Assembly (NCBI GenBank): GCA_016169945.1
Contig: JADLSH010000091.1
Coordinates: forward strand, 930,001 to 994,000
Length of the DNA: 64,000 nucleotides
Reading direction: 5' to 3'
Origin: Trachythela sp. YZ-2020
Lineage: Eukaryota > Cnidaria > Anthozoa > Malacalcyonacea > Clavulariidae
The notes under the pieces are model-generated. The model made no database searches, had not been told where the DNA came from, and worked only from the letters and a program-made list of their open reading frames with translations. This document shows positions 46,300-57,600 of this stretch, in pieces. Within the stretch, counting starts at the first letter, position 1. The number at the start of each line of letters is the position of its first letter. The translations under genes and the position numbers were made by a program.

Positions 46300-49200
46300 G
46301 CGAGTCAACATATATATTTGGCGATTAAAAACTAAACTGTTAGATTCAGTCCATCATGTCTGTGCCAAAAGAAAATAGACCAACGAATGTCGAGGATGTT
46401 GTTCCCTCAGAAAGTAGATGCCCGATTGCCGGGCACAAACCGATTGAACAGAAAGTAGGTATGAATGTACGTACTTTATCCTTACTAAACTTGCTTTATA
46501 ATCAAAATATAACCACGACAACCGAAGCGATGCATAACCGCTACGAAGAAACTCTGAATGGAAAATGTCAAAAACAATATTCATCTGAACTATTGGCATC
46601 TTGGCGTTCCCTACAATCGTCTGTACAAGCATTATCGGTGAGTAATCTTTAATGAATAATTGCTACATTTTTGTTCTAAAATAGCTAGTTTGGTGTTCGC
46701 ACCATTAAGCTTAGCGCCAAAAATAAGCAGCTTATATATAAGTCTACCGCAATCGGTAAACTTTCCCTCAATCTGAAGTCAATCTTTATCTGGTCATGGA
46801 TTGAATGAATGCCGCGACAATATCAGACAATGTTTCGCCATGTTTAATAATATATTGATATGCCACACTTTTGTTTGTATTTTATTAAATGTTGTTGTTT
46901 AAATACACTTATATTATGTATCAGAGTCTAACATTTTTCAATTACACTTAGATTATGAGTTCCTATTTTGATGAATTTAGGACGGGTAAATAGTCTTCCT
47001 TTAAAATTTAACTATGATTTACGTTCGAATTCAATGAGACAAAAATGGGGTTATCCCTTTCTCGCAACGCAACTCGAAATACGTTGTTGAATAGAGTCTG
47101 CATGGCCCTTGTCTTTTAAAAAGATAAAAGAACAGTAAACTATACTTACAGACGTAAATTAATACTTAACTTGGGCATTTTACTCGATTTAAATCTAAAT
47201 TTAGACGTGCGTCTTTGTACTTAAATTCTTCGTTAGTTTTAAATATTTTCAAGGCGCGGAAGGGAATTAGCAAGTGTATATAGATCTCAATATTTTTCCT
47301 TCTCTCTCCGTCTCTCCTTATTCAAGATAAAGATACCTTCGACTATAAAACTAGCTAACTACTGAGAGACTGAGGTTACAAAACAGTTGTTTTAACATTC
47401 AAATATATAGAAGGAACCCTTTACTTTAATAAGTTAAATAGGAACTATTTGTCCATAAATATCACATCATTGGCAATACGTATACATGAATCTGATGAAT
47501 ATGTCCTTATTTCTGCATGTCAAATATAAATTCGAATTCTATGCTATATGACTTTCATACAGTCCTTTCATATATACGTAGAAATAAATGCTTTATGCAG
47601 GTAGAGTATATACATATCCTCACATGTACAAGTACCTTTGCAAAATAATGCTTAAACCAATTATATATATGCGCGACATTTGTAATAGAGACAGACACTA
47701 ATTATACTCCCTTTATTCTTTAACTAGTTATTAAGACCTAGAAAATTGTTTAAGCCCTTCTAAATTTCATGTCATTCGTAATAACAAATACACGCTAATT
47801 TATACACATTACATACTATGGCACTAAATAAGCTGCACATATTGCATGGAAATGCCATATAATTTATAGCCATGCTGTGTTGTGTAAGTATACAAAACAT
47901 GCATCACTATATACATAACACCAATGTCAATGTCAATGCAGCATTTGTCTTAAGAATGAGGAATTTCTAACTTAAAGTAAACTGAATGTGTTGAATATAG
48001 CATATTTTGATTTATACTTCATGAGATGTATTTCGTTTTTTGTTCTATAATTCTGATGATGTTGTTACAACATTATTACATCATAAAATGACCAATAAAA
48101 TATACGTTTATAGAGTTTATTGAAAGAATGATTTCTCATGTGTATGATTCCAGTATGTAACTATATGTAGGTAGTCCATTCCCAGCTATTCTTTAATTGT
48201 ACTAAATACTGTACATATATTGCATGCAAATATCATGTAAACATAGTGTGTCTAAATGCAGAAAAAATGCATCCCTATAGTCTATATATACAAAGTGTTG
48301 GGCAAACTATAACTATATAAAGTCCTAACATGACTGAGTATTCCATCCAATTCCAGTGTCAAAGGAATATTTGTCATATGGAAGGAGTTTCTGACTAAAA
48401 GTAGACTGAATGTGTTAGTTGTATTTACCTTTGTGAGACTTACTGCGTTTCTGCTCCAACTCTGATGTTCTTCAGACATTTTCAGCATAAAAATACCTAT
48501 ATGTAAAAATATATCATGTTTATAATTAGAGACTTTATTGAATAAATAATTTCTCAGTACAATGCATGATTCCAGGAAGTAGAAGTCTATTTCCAGGTAT
48601 TCTTTTGAATTTCATATTTTCATACCATGGACTGAAACTTGCATGCATGCACTCACCCATTTTCCCAGTTAAATCGACGGCCTCAATTCTCTACATCCAG
48701 ACTTTCTTGACCAAGCATGGCCACATACTTTCCTTTTAGTTGGGTCACTCAGGTGTCATGAAACGCACAAAGAAAGTTAAGGGTATAAGTATTTTGTTTT
48801 AGATCCCTCTGTGCTTTGGCTCTGACGCTCTTTCACTTTGTTCTAGCATGAAGGTAACTTAAATCAGATACAGCTTTTGTATTAAAATACTAAACTAAAG
48901 GCATATTGATGACCTATGGCTTTTATATTTATTTTATCGTAAGAACACTGTACAATTCATATGTATATATACGCACCATTTTATCCTGAATATTGGACTC
49001 TGCATTTAGCTTCACTTGGTCAATTTGATACCATAACAACCAGTAGAAACGAAGCCATTCTGATTTGTTCAGATAAAATGGATAATTCCTAAATGTATTA
49101 AAATTATTTTACCTCTATTTCTCATCATCTGTCATGCAAGTATAATATTTCAACGTTTAGCAGAAAAATGCGTAGTCTCAAAACCCTTTATGTAGTGCAG

Positions 49201-49450
49201 TGACTATTGTATGTTTAGTTTACTAGCTATATCATGTGGTGATTCCAGGAAGTAATAATTAGCTGGAAGTTGAATTCCAGGAATTTAAATTAAAGGCCAT
49301 AACATGCAGAGACTATGGACTTTCACTAACTTTGCAGCGACGAAACTATACCTTGATTTTTGATGACTATATGCATGTACTGTATGAAATTTAAGACATA
49401 ATGTGATATGTTTTTGTATTATGTATATGTTTCAGGTTTGATAAAGTGAC
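46300..49450 (+). repeat. Segmental duplication block, copy 2 of 3
   Basis: Collinear with 52180-54690: exon 1, then TTTAAAAAGATAAAA (47117, 52985), TTAAAT.GA.GGCCTCAATTCT (48668, 54075), ACGCACCA.TTTATCCT.AATA (48971, 54329), GTTCAGATAAAATGG and TTCCAGGAA. Identity is moderate by eye, suggesting an old duplication. Confidence 0.75.
46356..46637 (+). CDS. Duplicated gene family, copy A exon 1
   Basis: 94 codons from ATG 46356, ending TCG|GTGAGT (donor at 46638), phase 0. It is a clear paralogue of 52255-52548: shared MSV.KEN..TN.ED..P.E.RC, IAGH..IEQ, YEE.L.GKCQKQ and W.SL..SVQ. The upstream region is also shared (CATATATATTTGG, ACTAAACTGT.AGATTC), so promoter and exon were duplicated together. 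Predicted mostly helical, no signal peptide. No function recognised. Further exons for this copy before 52 kb were not found, so it may splice into the exons at 55.9-59.8 kb or be a partial duplicate. Confidence 0.65.
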
Positions 49451-49581
49451 TGATCGTTTAACCGCAGGTTGACAGTCAACATCATCATATATAGTGGAAC
49501 TGTTCTTTTCAATAACATTTCTCAGTTTCTCTATATATAGAACTTCAAGAGGACAGAAAAACCCCAAGGCCGAAACATCCT

Positions 49582-49730
49582 GGGGCCAGTTGTATAAAAC
49601 TCTTAACTACTTTTTAACTACCCATTTCGCAGTTAAATCGTATAGTTAACTCCAAAATCCCCGATTGTGATTGGTTAATTTTCGCACTAACTATAGTTAA
49701 CTTTAACTACTTTTTTATGCAACCGGCCCC
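49582..49730. mobile_element. 149-bp MITE with GGGGCCAGTTGTATAAAA ends
   Basis: Inverted ends GGGGCCAGTTGTATAAAA and TTTTATGCAACCGGCCCC. Internal inverted motifs ACTATAGTTAACTTTAACTA. The tandem paralogous sequence at 50840-50860 reads straight through AACATCCTGATGTT, giving an empty site. No coding. Confidence 0.85.
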
Positions 49731-50109
49731 AGATGTTGTCATTGTCTTTTGTGTTGCATAAATTGTCTAAAATAATAAAAATTGCTTGGTAAACAGGCTA
49801 AAACAGCCTCGCGAGTTCTATACACTGTTCTCGCATGTTTGGAAACCCTCACTGCTAAAACAGTCGCACTCGTTTAAGAAAAACTCCTCAAGACAAGCTT
49901 ACTATACAATTCTAAACTGACCAGCTTGGCCCTAACTGGAGTTTTTCCATTTTGAACATTGTAGTAACCTTTTGCGGTATTTAATATACTTTCAGTGACC
50001 AACCCCAATCAATTTTCGTAAATACTGTGGTTTTAATTAAAGGCTAAAAATACGTTCTACCGAAGACATTATTCATTACTCTAGCTCTTATCTTACGGAC
50101 ATTTCTTTC

Positions 50110-50640
50110 ACACAGACACCTCTCTAATACGGAAAGCTTTTTAATAATGACACCTCTCTACATTGACACCTCTCTAATGCGGATATACTATACTCTAATA
50201 CAGACACCTCCCTAATACGGAAAGCTTTTTAACAATGACACCTCTCTAACATTGACACCTCTCTAATGCGGATATACTGCTCTAATACGGACACCTCTCT
50301 AATATGGACACCTCTCTATTACAGACACCTCTCTAATACGGACACCTCTCTAATACGGACACCTCGCTAATACGGACACCTCTCTAATACGGACACCTCT
50401 CTAATACGAACAACTCTCCATTACAGACACCCCTCTAATACGGACACCTCTCTAATACGGACACCTCTCTAATGCGGATATACTACTCTAATACAGACAC
50501 CTCTCTAATACGAACAACTCTCCATTACGGACACCTCTCTATTACAGACACCTCTCTAATACGGACACCTCGCTAAAACGGACACCTCTCTAATACGAAC
50601 AACTCTCCATTACGGACACCCATCTAATACACACACACCT
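50110..50640 (-). repeat. 17-bp minisatellite, array 2
   Basis: About 30 units of ACACCTCTCTAATACGG, with higher-order variants containing GGATATACTACTCTAATAC and AACAACTCTCCATTACGG that repeat as longer blocks. Much more uniform than array 1. Confidence 0.92.
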
Positions 50641-52179
50641 TGATGTTTGAAGCCTCCTGTACGAAATTTAGGACATATGTGATATGTTTTGGTTTCCTGT
50701 ATGTTTCAGATTCGTTAAAGTGGCAGATTATTTAGCGGCAGGCTGACAGGCACAACATCATATATAGTTCTGGGAGGAACTGTTCTTTTTCAACATAGAA
50801 AAGCAAGAGCACAGAAAATATGGCGTAGAAGATACCCAAGGCCAAAACATCCTGATGTTCTAATTATGTTTTGGGTTGTGCAAACTGTCGAAAATAATAC
50901 AAATTTCTTGGTAAACAGCCTCGTTTAGTTTGGAGCCTCGTTTAGTTTGTCCGTATTATTCTTCTCGCAAGTTTGGAGACCTTGGGAAACACTCGCACTC
51001 GGACACCTCTATCTGAGTAATACGGACATTTCTAGCTCTAATACAGAGATTGTAATATTGTTTATAGTCTGAACGGTTCCTTATCTGGACTAGCAATGAA
51101 TTGAATAGCTTCGCAGAAGAGTACTGAAAAGTTTTGCATGCAATATAAGTGGAATAACTAGTCTATGGAGCGATAGTGGATCGGAGGCTGTACTGTTTTC
51201 AGGCGTAAATAATCAGGCCAGTTATCAGTATGTAGGACTAGAGCAGATAGTATATAGCCTCTGAGCTCGTAAAGAGGTATAACCAGTCCAGTTTCAATAT
51301 ATCAGTTTTACTGTTTACATATATAGCGTCCCAGAACAAAGCTAACAGCAGCAAACTGGACACGTTGTAGATGCTTGGGAAGGAAGTCGGGTAATGGGTA
51401 GAAAGTAGTATCATGTTAGTTTTGTGTAAAAAGTCTGTAAAATTCATAATCTTTTTGACTATCCTAATTGTACTGTAACAGATTTTGCACATAGCCTTGA
51501 CATGTCGTCCCAGGTCATTTCAGATTTTCGTGAAAATGTACTTCAAATAGTTTCCTGACTTGAACGCATTCTAAAGTCTGGCTACCAAAGGAACACATTT
51601 GGGTGTAGACAACATCAGCAGCATTGTCTTCCACGTACAAAATTTGACACCTGCAAACACGCGAACAATTAGTTTTGCATGTACAATCAATCTTTCAAAT
51701 GAATCATATTATTACATCGATAGTCTACACGAGGACACACCGAATATGCTTGTATGTAGGATTTTAAAGTTCTGTATTTGTTTGCTTGTGTATGTTAGTT
51801 ATATAATGTGTTATTTTATTAAATTGTTGTGGTTAATGTTTGTAAGTATATATATTTACATATGACCTGCCACTTGGGAACCAACGTTGATAAGGCTATA
51901 GCGTCTTAATTTAAATATAGTTTTACATAAATTGGGGGCGCGGTGATTCAGAGATCGAATAGCAGTATAGCACTACTATGTAAAACTACGGATATATTTG
52001 TATCTTTGCTTTTCTCAATCCAGGCCAACAGATGCATGATCGCCAATGTTTTAGTTGGTCAATTGATCAACCTGTTCTCATGCATACAGCATACTGAATC
52101 CATAAAAATATATTTATCAGTCTTATCGTCATTTCACCACCCGCGGTGATTTAAATTTAGAGGAATACGTAATTCCATT

Positions 52180-54690
52180 TAGTTTGTACTTTGTCCTTCA
52201 GAGATATAAACATATATTTTGGCCTTCTATAACTAAACTGTAAGATTCGCCATCATGTCTGTGCTAAAAGAAAATGAATCGACAAATTGCGAAGATATTC
52301 TTCCCTTTGAAAATAGATGCCTGCCGTCTATGATTGCCGGGCACAATAACATTGAACAAAACGAAGGTATCGATGTATGGCGTTTAACACTTATGCATAA
52401 CAACGCTTTGTTATTCACCAATGCTACAAATGCCGAAGAGATGTATATTTACTACGAGGAAAATCTCAAGGGAAAGTGCCAAAAACAACATTTACGGGAA
52501 ATGGTGACAAATTGGCATTCCCTAAAAAAGTCTGTACAGAATTTACTGGTGAGTTGCTATATTTTTTTGTTCGAAGATAATAACCAGATTGATGTTTGCC
52601 CCTATGTCTTTGAGGTTTGATAAAATAGAGCTTTATAAATCCTTATTATATGTACGATATCTTTCAATTTTACGTTAATCTGGTCATATATATATACCAT
52701 AAAATATCGATAAATAAATGGCCATTGCGATGGCCATGTTGTGTTCGTATATATTATTGTTTATAGATACACTTCATGATTAGATACACAATGTAACAGC
52801 CTATAATTACATTTATTTTAGAAGTTTCGTGTTAGATTGTTTAGGATGTAACAGAGAGGAAATATATAGTCTTAATTCATCTTTCAATTGGATTTCTATT
52901 TCGATCAGTTGAAAGTTGCATGGGGTTATTCCCTTTGACGCAGTTCGAAATTGTCGTCGAATAAAGCCTTGCATGACCTTGCTTTTTAAAAAGATAAAAA
53001 TACAGACATATAAATTTAATATACCCTATGGTTACATGTATGAGAGCAAATTATATAAAGAAACTATAGCATAAAAATGCAAAGTTCGAATTTATATTTG
53101 ACAGTATAAGCTGGGAAGCCATTCATACGCAACCCATCAATGTTTATAAATGCTTCTGAGTTCACAGTTCTTAATTTGGATGTTAAAAAGATTGGTTTTG
53201 TTATCTCAATGACCCATGCAATCTCTCCGCAGTACTTCTACGTTTGAGGGCTTGTTTATCGTAAAAATACTGAGAGTGAACTATAGTGAAGTAATTACAA
53301 GGTTATAACCTATATCAGGCATAGCAAAATGTCCATCCTCTTTTATATTTTTGTATGTTCCCTGTTAGGTTTGAAAGGAATTACCTTTATAATATATATT
53401 TAGCAAACATTTCACACACATGAGTCACAGTTCTTAATTCAGGTTAAAATCTGGTGAAATGCCCGAATTAAAGTTATATTTTATGTACACATCGACTGAT
53501 CGACATAAATTGTTTACGCTGAAAATATTTTTGATTACCGCGTGTTGAAACAATTATATGCTCGACTTGTATTCAAAACAGTGTTTCCATCATAACTCCT
53601 TTATTAAGCTCCCTTTAAGACTAGGAAAGCTTAAACGGTTCCGAATACTATTGTACAGTACTTAATATTGTACATTATGACTTATCAGTTATGTGGGTTT
53701 AGAATACCGCACGGATAGATTACACAATACACATACTATGTCTATATATCAATATGTGTAGCGTTTATAATAGACGAGCTATTTAAATGTCATGACATAA
53801 GACTGTAAAAGAGTAAGTCGTCGATTTAATTCCCTGGCAACCATGCCAGTGCATGTCAATGGATATATTATTTTGTTATAAAATGGAGACTAAAATTGCA
53901 CTAAAAATATATGTTTATAAACTTCAATGTCAATGAATCGGTACAAATTTTAACCACTACCCGGTACTGTGCACGATTCCAGGAAGCCATATACTTTATA
54001 TCATATACTTTATATCATATACTTTATATCAGGAATTCATTTAAATTTCATAACCAGACGGCACATTTACTCAGTTAAATTGATGGCCTCAATTCTCAAC
54101 ATATAGTCTTTCTAGACCAAGCAAAGTCGTATAGCCACATAGTCAAAGTTAAAGTGTTCTGTCTTTAATTAATAGACTTTTGGCTCTGATGCTCTTTATT
54201 TTGTTCTAGCTAAAAGCAAAATATATCTTTATAGTTTCGACCAGATACAGCGACTAAAGGCTTATAACGACATGTGGTTCTGATATACTTACTATAATAA
54301 GAATACACAACTCAAATATATATACGCACCACTTTATCCTAAATATTGGACTCTGCATTAAGAAGTTACCTTGGTCGATTCGATGCCATAACAATTAACG
54401 CATAGCAACAAAGTCGAAGGCGCTTCCGATAAGTTCAGATAAAATGGCGCATTCCTAAAATGATTTACTTCAGTAACATTTGTGTATCTCCTTTTCTTAT
54501 CATCTGTCAAAGATACAATGCCAATATTTTAGCAGAAAAAAGCGTAAGTCTCTAAAGAGTAAAGACCTTATTTATAGTTCAGTGATTGAATGTGTATTGT
54601 TTACTTTGGTGTTCCCGGAACTAATTACAAGTTGAATTCCGGGAAGTTAAATTCCAGGAAGTTGAGTTCTAGGAAAATGAACAAACATTC
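52180..54690 (+). repeat. Segmental duplication block, copy 3 of 3
   Basis: Collinear partner of 46300-49450 and, in part, of 42385-43015. It covers promoter, exon 1 and the first part of intron 1 of copy B. A short local triplication (CATATACTTTATAT) lies at 53988-54030. Confidence 0.75.
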
Positions 54691-57600
54691 TAATCACTTC
54701 CAAAACAAGGTTCTAAGTCCATGTTACGCACACAATAGGGTTAGGGTTAGGGATTGAGTCGGGATTAGGGTCAAGATCAAAGAGAAATATTCGTGACTCG
54801 TAACATGGCGTTATAACCCAAAACAACAGATCCATGACGATTGATCAATTCCTATGAACAATAATCAGTGCAGCTGCACGTTTGTTGCTACAAATTTTCG
54901 GCCTCAAACGGAATCCATATTTTCCTGTCAGATTGTTTCAAATTTCTTTCTGCAGGCAACTATATATACATTTTCTTCAAAGTGATAAATTTATTCAATA
55001 CACAGAAAGTTTAGGGCCGCTAATTTCGGAGGCCGGAAACCTACATATTTTTTGAACATCCATTTCTTTTGAATTGTCTTCTTTTCTATCTCCATATCTA
55101 AGTCAAGCCCTATTTTGTCCTATTTTAGTGTGCGGTATTGCACAGCTTGTACAGTATTAATTAGTAAGTGTGCAGTATTGAAAATTTGAACGTGACTGTA
55201 TTACAAATTCTGTAGCAACACTGCACTAACAATCAATGTCGAACAATGGCATAAGCTACAAAGCACAAAAAAAAGAGAGTGGCAGGAGTTACAGTTTGGC
55301 CTTGTGTTGGGAGGACGGGTTATTTTTTGTTCTTTTATATATTTGTTATCTTTAGAATGTTTATATAATCTCCGCCCAAAATAAGGAAATGGCATTTCAG
55401 TGACTCCAAATTTCAAAATTTCCCGGAGGAAGATCCCTGCACCTCCGTAAAACGTGGTAACAGTTTCTTATACTACCCGAGGAATCACTCCAAAAAACCG
55501 TACGAGATATTTTTTGGATTTTTTAGGGATTTTTGGGGTGATTTTTTCGAGATATTTCAGTGAGTTCTTTTGGATTTGTAGGGATTTTTAGAGATTTCAT
55601 AGAGATTTTTAGGGATTTTCAGGGATTTAATAGGCATTTTCTTTGCAAAATGTACGAGATTTTTGGAGTGATACACCCCTCGACACTACCAAGACGACCA
55701 CAACCAATATTCAAGTTTAGGCCATGCACGCATGAATACTCTGTGACAAAATTTGATATATTCATCGATATTATGCACCCTTAATGCACCCGAGCGTCTG
55801 TAGTGCAGGCTGTAATATAAATTATCAAGTTCGTGATTTCTATGTGATTTTATAATTTTTTGACAATTAGAAACCAGAATTGGAAGAGGTCCCGTTCACC
55901 TTTTTGGCAGAACTTCTAAGGGAGTTCGAAGACCAAATGATTAGATTGAAAATTATACAGATTTTCCTCGGAATTTGTCATCCGTTTGGAACTGACAATG
56001 ATGACAGGTTCAAGAACGAAAATATCAATTCAAAAAAGCCAGTGGTAAGTATTGTTCGTGTGTCGTTTGTACGGAGGGGAGATATAACCAAATCTATTGA
56101 TCCGACGAAACCTGGTGGAATATTGAGCAGTACGTAATTTTTAAGTAATTTAAGTGTAACTGCCAATATTTTAAAATTTCAGCGCAGCATCGAAAACTTG
56201 TATGGTTTTCAATTTTAAACTAAAGCGAACTAAAGAGGCCTTGTTAAAGATAAATTACCAGGGTATTAGTTCTTAAATGTTCTTCCTAGAGGTCCAATAA
56301 GATCCGAATCCTTTTTGCCAAAAAGCAGGTAGATCAATATACGGCCAATACGGGAGAAAGCCGCAATACAAGGAAAATCTGAGGCGAAATAATGATCAGA
56401 GAAGTTGCAGATAGAATTGCATATTTGCTATTTCAGGATGCGAAGCCAGGTCACAAAGGTAGAAGGCACCTGTACTATGTCATCAACGCTGATGCGGAGT
56501 TTTGGGATGTCTAGAAAATTTGACCCCGATTGTTTTTATCCCTTCCTCCTAGGGCAATATTCTTAAAATAATTAGAACACGAGAGAAAACATTTTTGGGT
56601 GAGGGGAAAATATATCCTGTGGCGCCGGATCCTGGGGCTGACAAAGTTTAAGAAAACCTCCACGATTTGAACAACGGCCTTTTTCAATTAATTAAATCTT
56701 ATTTTCAGGTTTTGCTAGTGGATGAGAAAGAATCTTCTTCGAGGACTGAGGAGCCTGTGTTCTCCGAAACTGATCGAGTGGTGGATACAGAAAGCACAGT
56801 GAGCGAAAACACAACGATAACGAAAGAAAATTTGTTCTAGTAGTATTCATATTATATCCTATTTATTTTTTATTCACCTTTTGTTATGCCTAATCTTAAA
56901 TATCTGACATTACATTTGATGTTACTTTGTTTCAGAACGTACGCTGCAGTAAAATATCATCAAAGGCAAGTGCGAGTGCACGAAATACAAACGAGGAAGC
57001 TATAATGAAGAAATCCGAAGAACATGAACAAGTGGATAAGGTTAGGAAAACAAGAACTGTGTATATACTGGTCTAACGGCTACACTGCCACACTTAAACT
57101 GGCCATTCCACGGGCGTAGTTAATAGTTGATATTCATATCAACCAATTAAACAGTCCTTAAGCTTCGAATCTGGGTTAAGGGTGGCATTTTAACATAAAT
57201 GTGGCCTTATAATAATATACCATGTGGTATCTTTACCCAACAAAACAGCTTAATCTGGCTTTTGACTATGCAAAATGGTGATAATGCATGCTATCTTTAT
57301 ACGTGCTGATAAAATATTTTTATCCAAATAGGATCTTTTTCTGATTGTAGAAAAGTAATTAAGGTAAACAAAGTTAAGTTTCAAGACCGCATGGTTACTC
57401 GCCAATCAACAAATTAGCGCTAAATTAAAACAGAATGCAAGATCGTTGGTTAATCGAGACAAAAAATTGTCAAAATTAAAAATTGAAACAGAATTAAATA
57501 TGGCAATCGATGGGCAAAATATTAAACGTGTTGAGTACGCTGATGCCAATGTTCATAAGTTCATATCCATAAATTTACCACATTATTTATCTTTACACGA

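Larger units (their letters stand above)
49365..51060 (+). repeat. Tandem duplicate around minisatellite array 2
   Basis: 49380-49860 and 50655-51000 share TTTAGGACATA.TGTGATATG, GGTTGACAGTCAACATCATC-like, ATATATAG, GGAACTGTTCTTTT, CAAGGCC.AAACATCCTG and TTGGTAAACAG.C. The first copy carries an extra MITE (49582-49730). Confidence 0.7.

Noticed and set aside
45385..50640. Regular short repeats considered as a CRISPR array
   Set aside because: Units are contiguous 17-mers with no unique spacers, in an animal-type genome. They are minisatellites.
51599..51865. 88-codon open frame with hydrophobic C-terminal half
   Set aside because: Hydrophobic stretch comes from T-rich DNA. No start context or downstream splice evidence.
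56799..56840. Exon 3 of copy B reading on to the stop at 56838-56840
   Set aside because: A GTGAGC donor at 56799 keeps phase 0 into exon 4, and the copy at 63724 preserves the same donor. A terminal exon remains possible as an alternative form.
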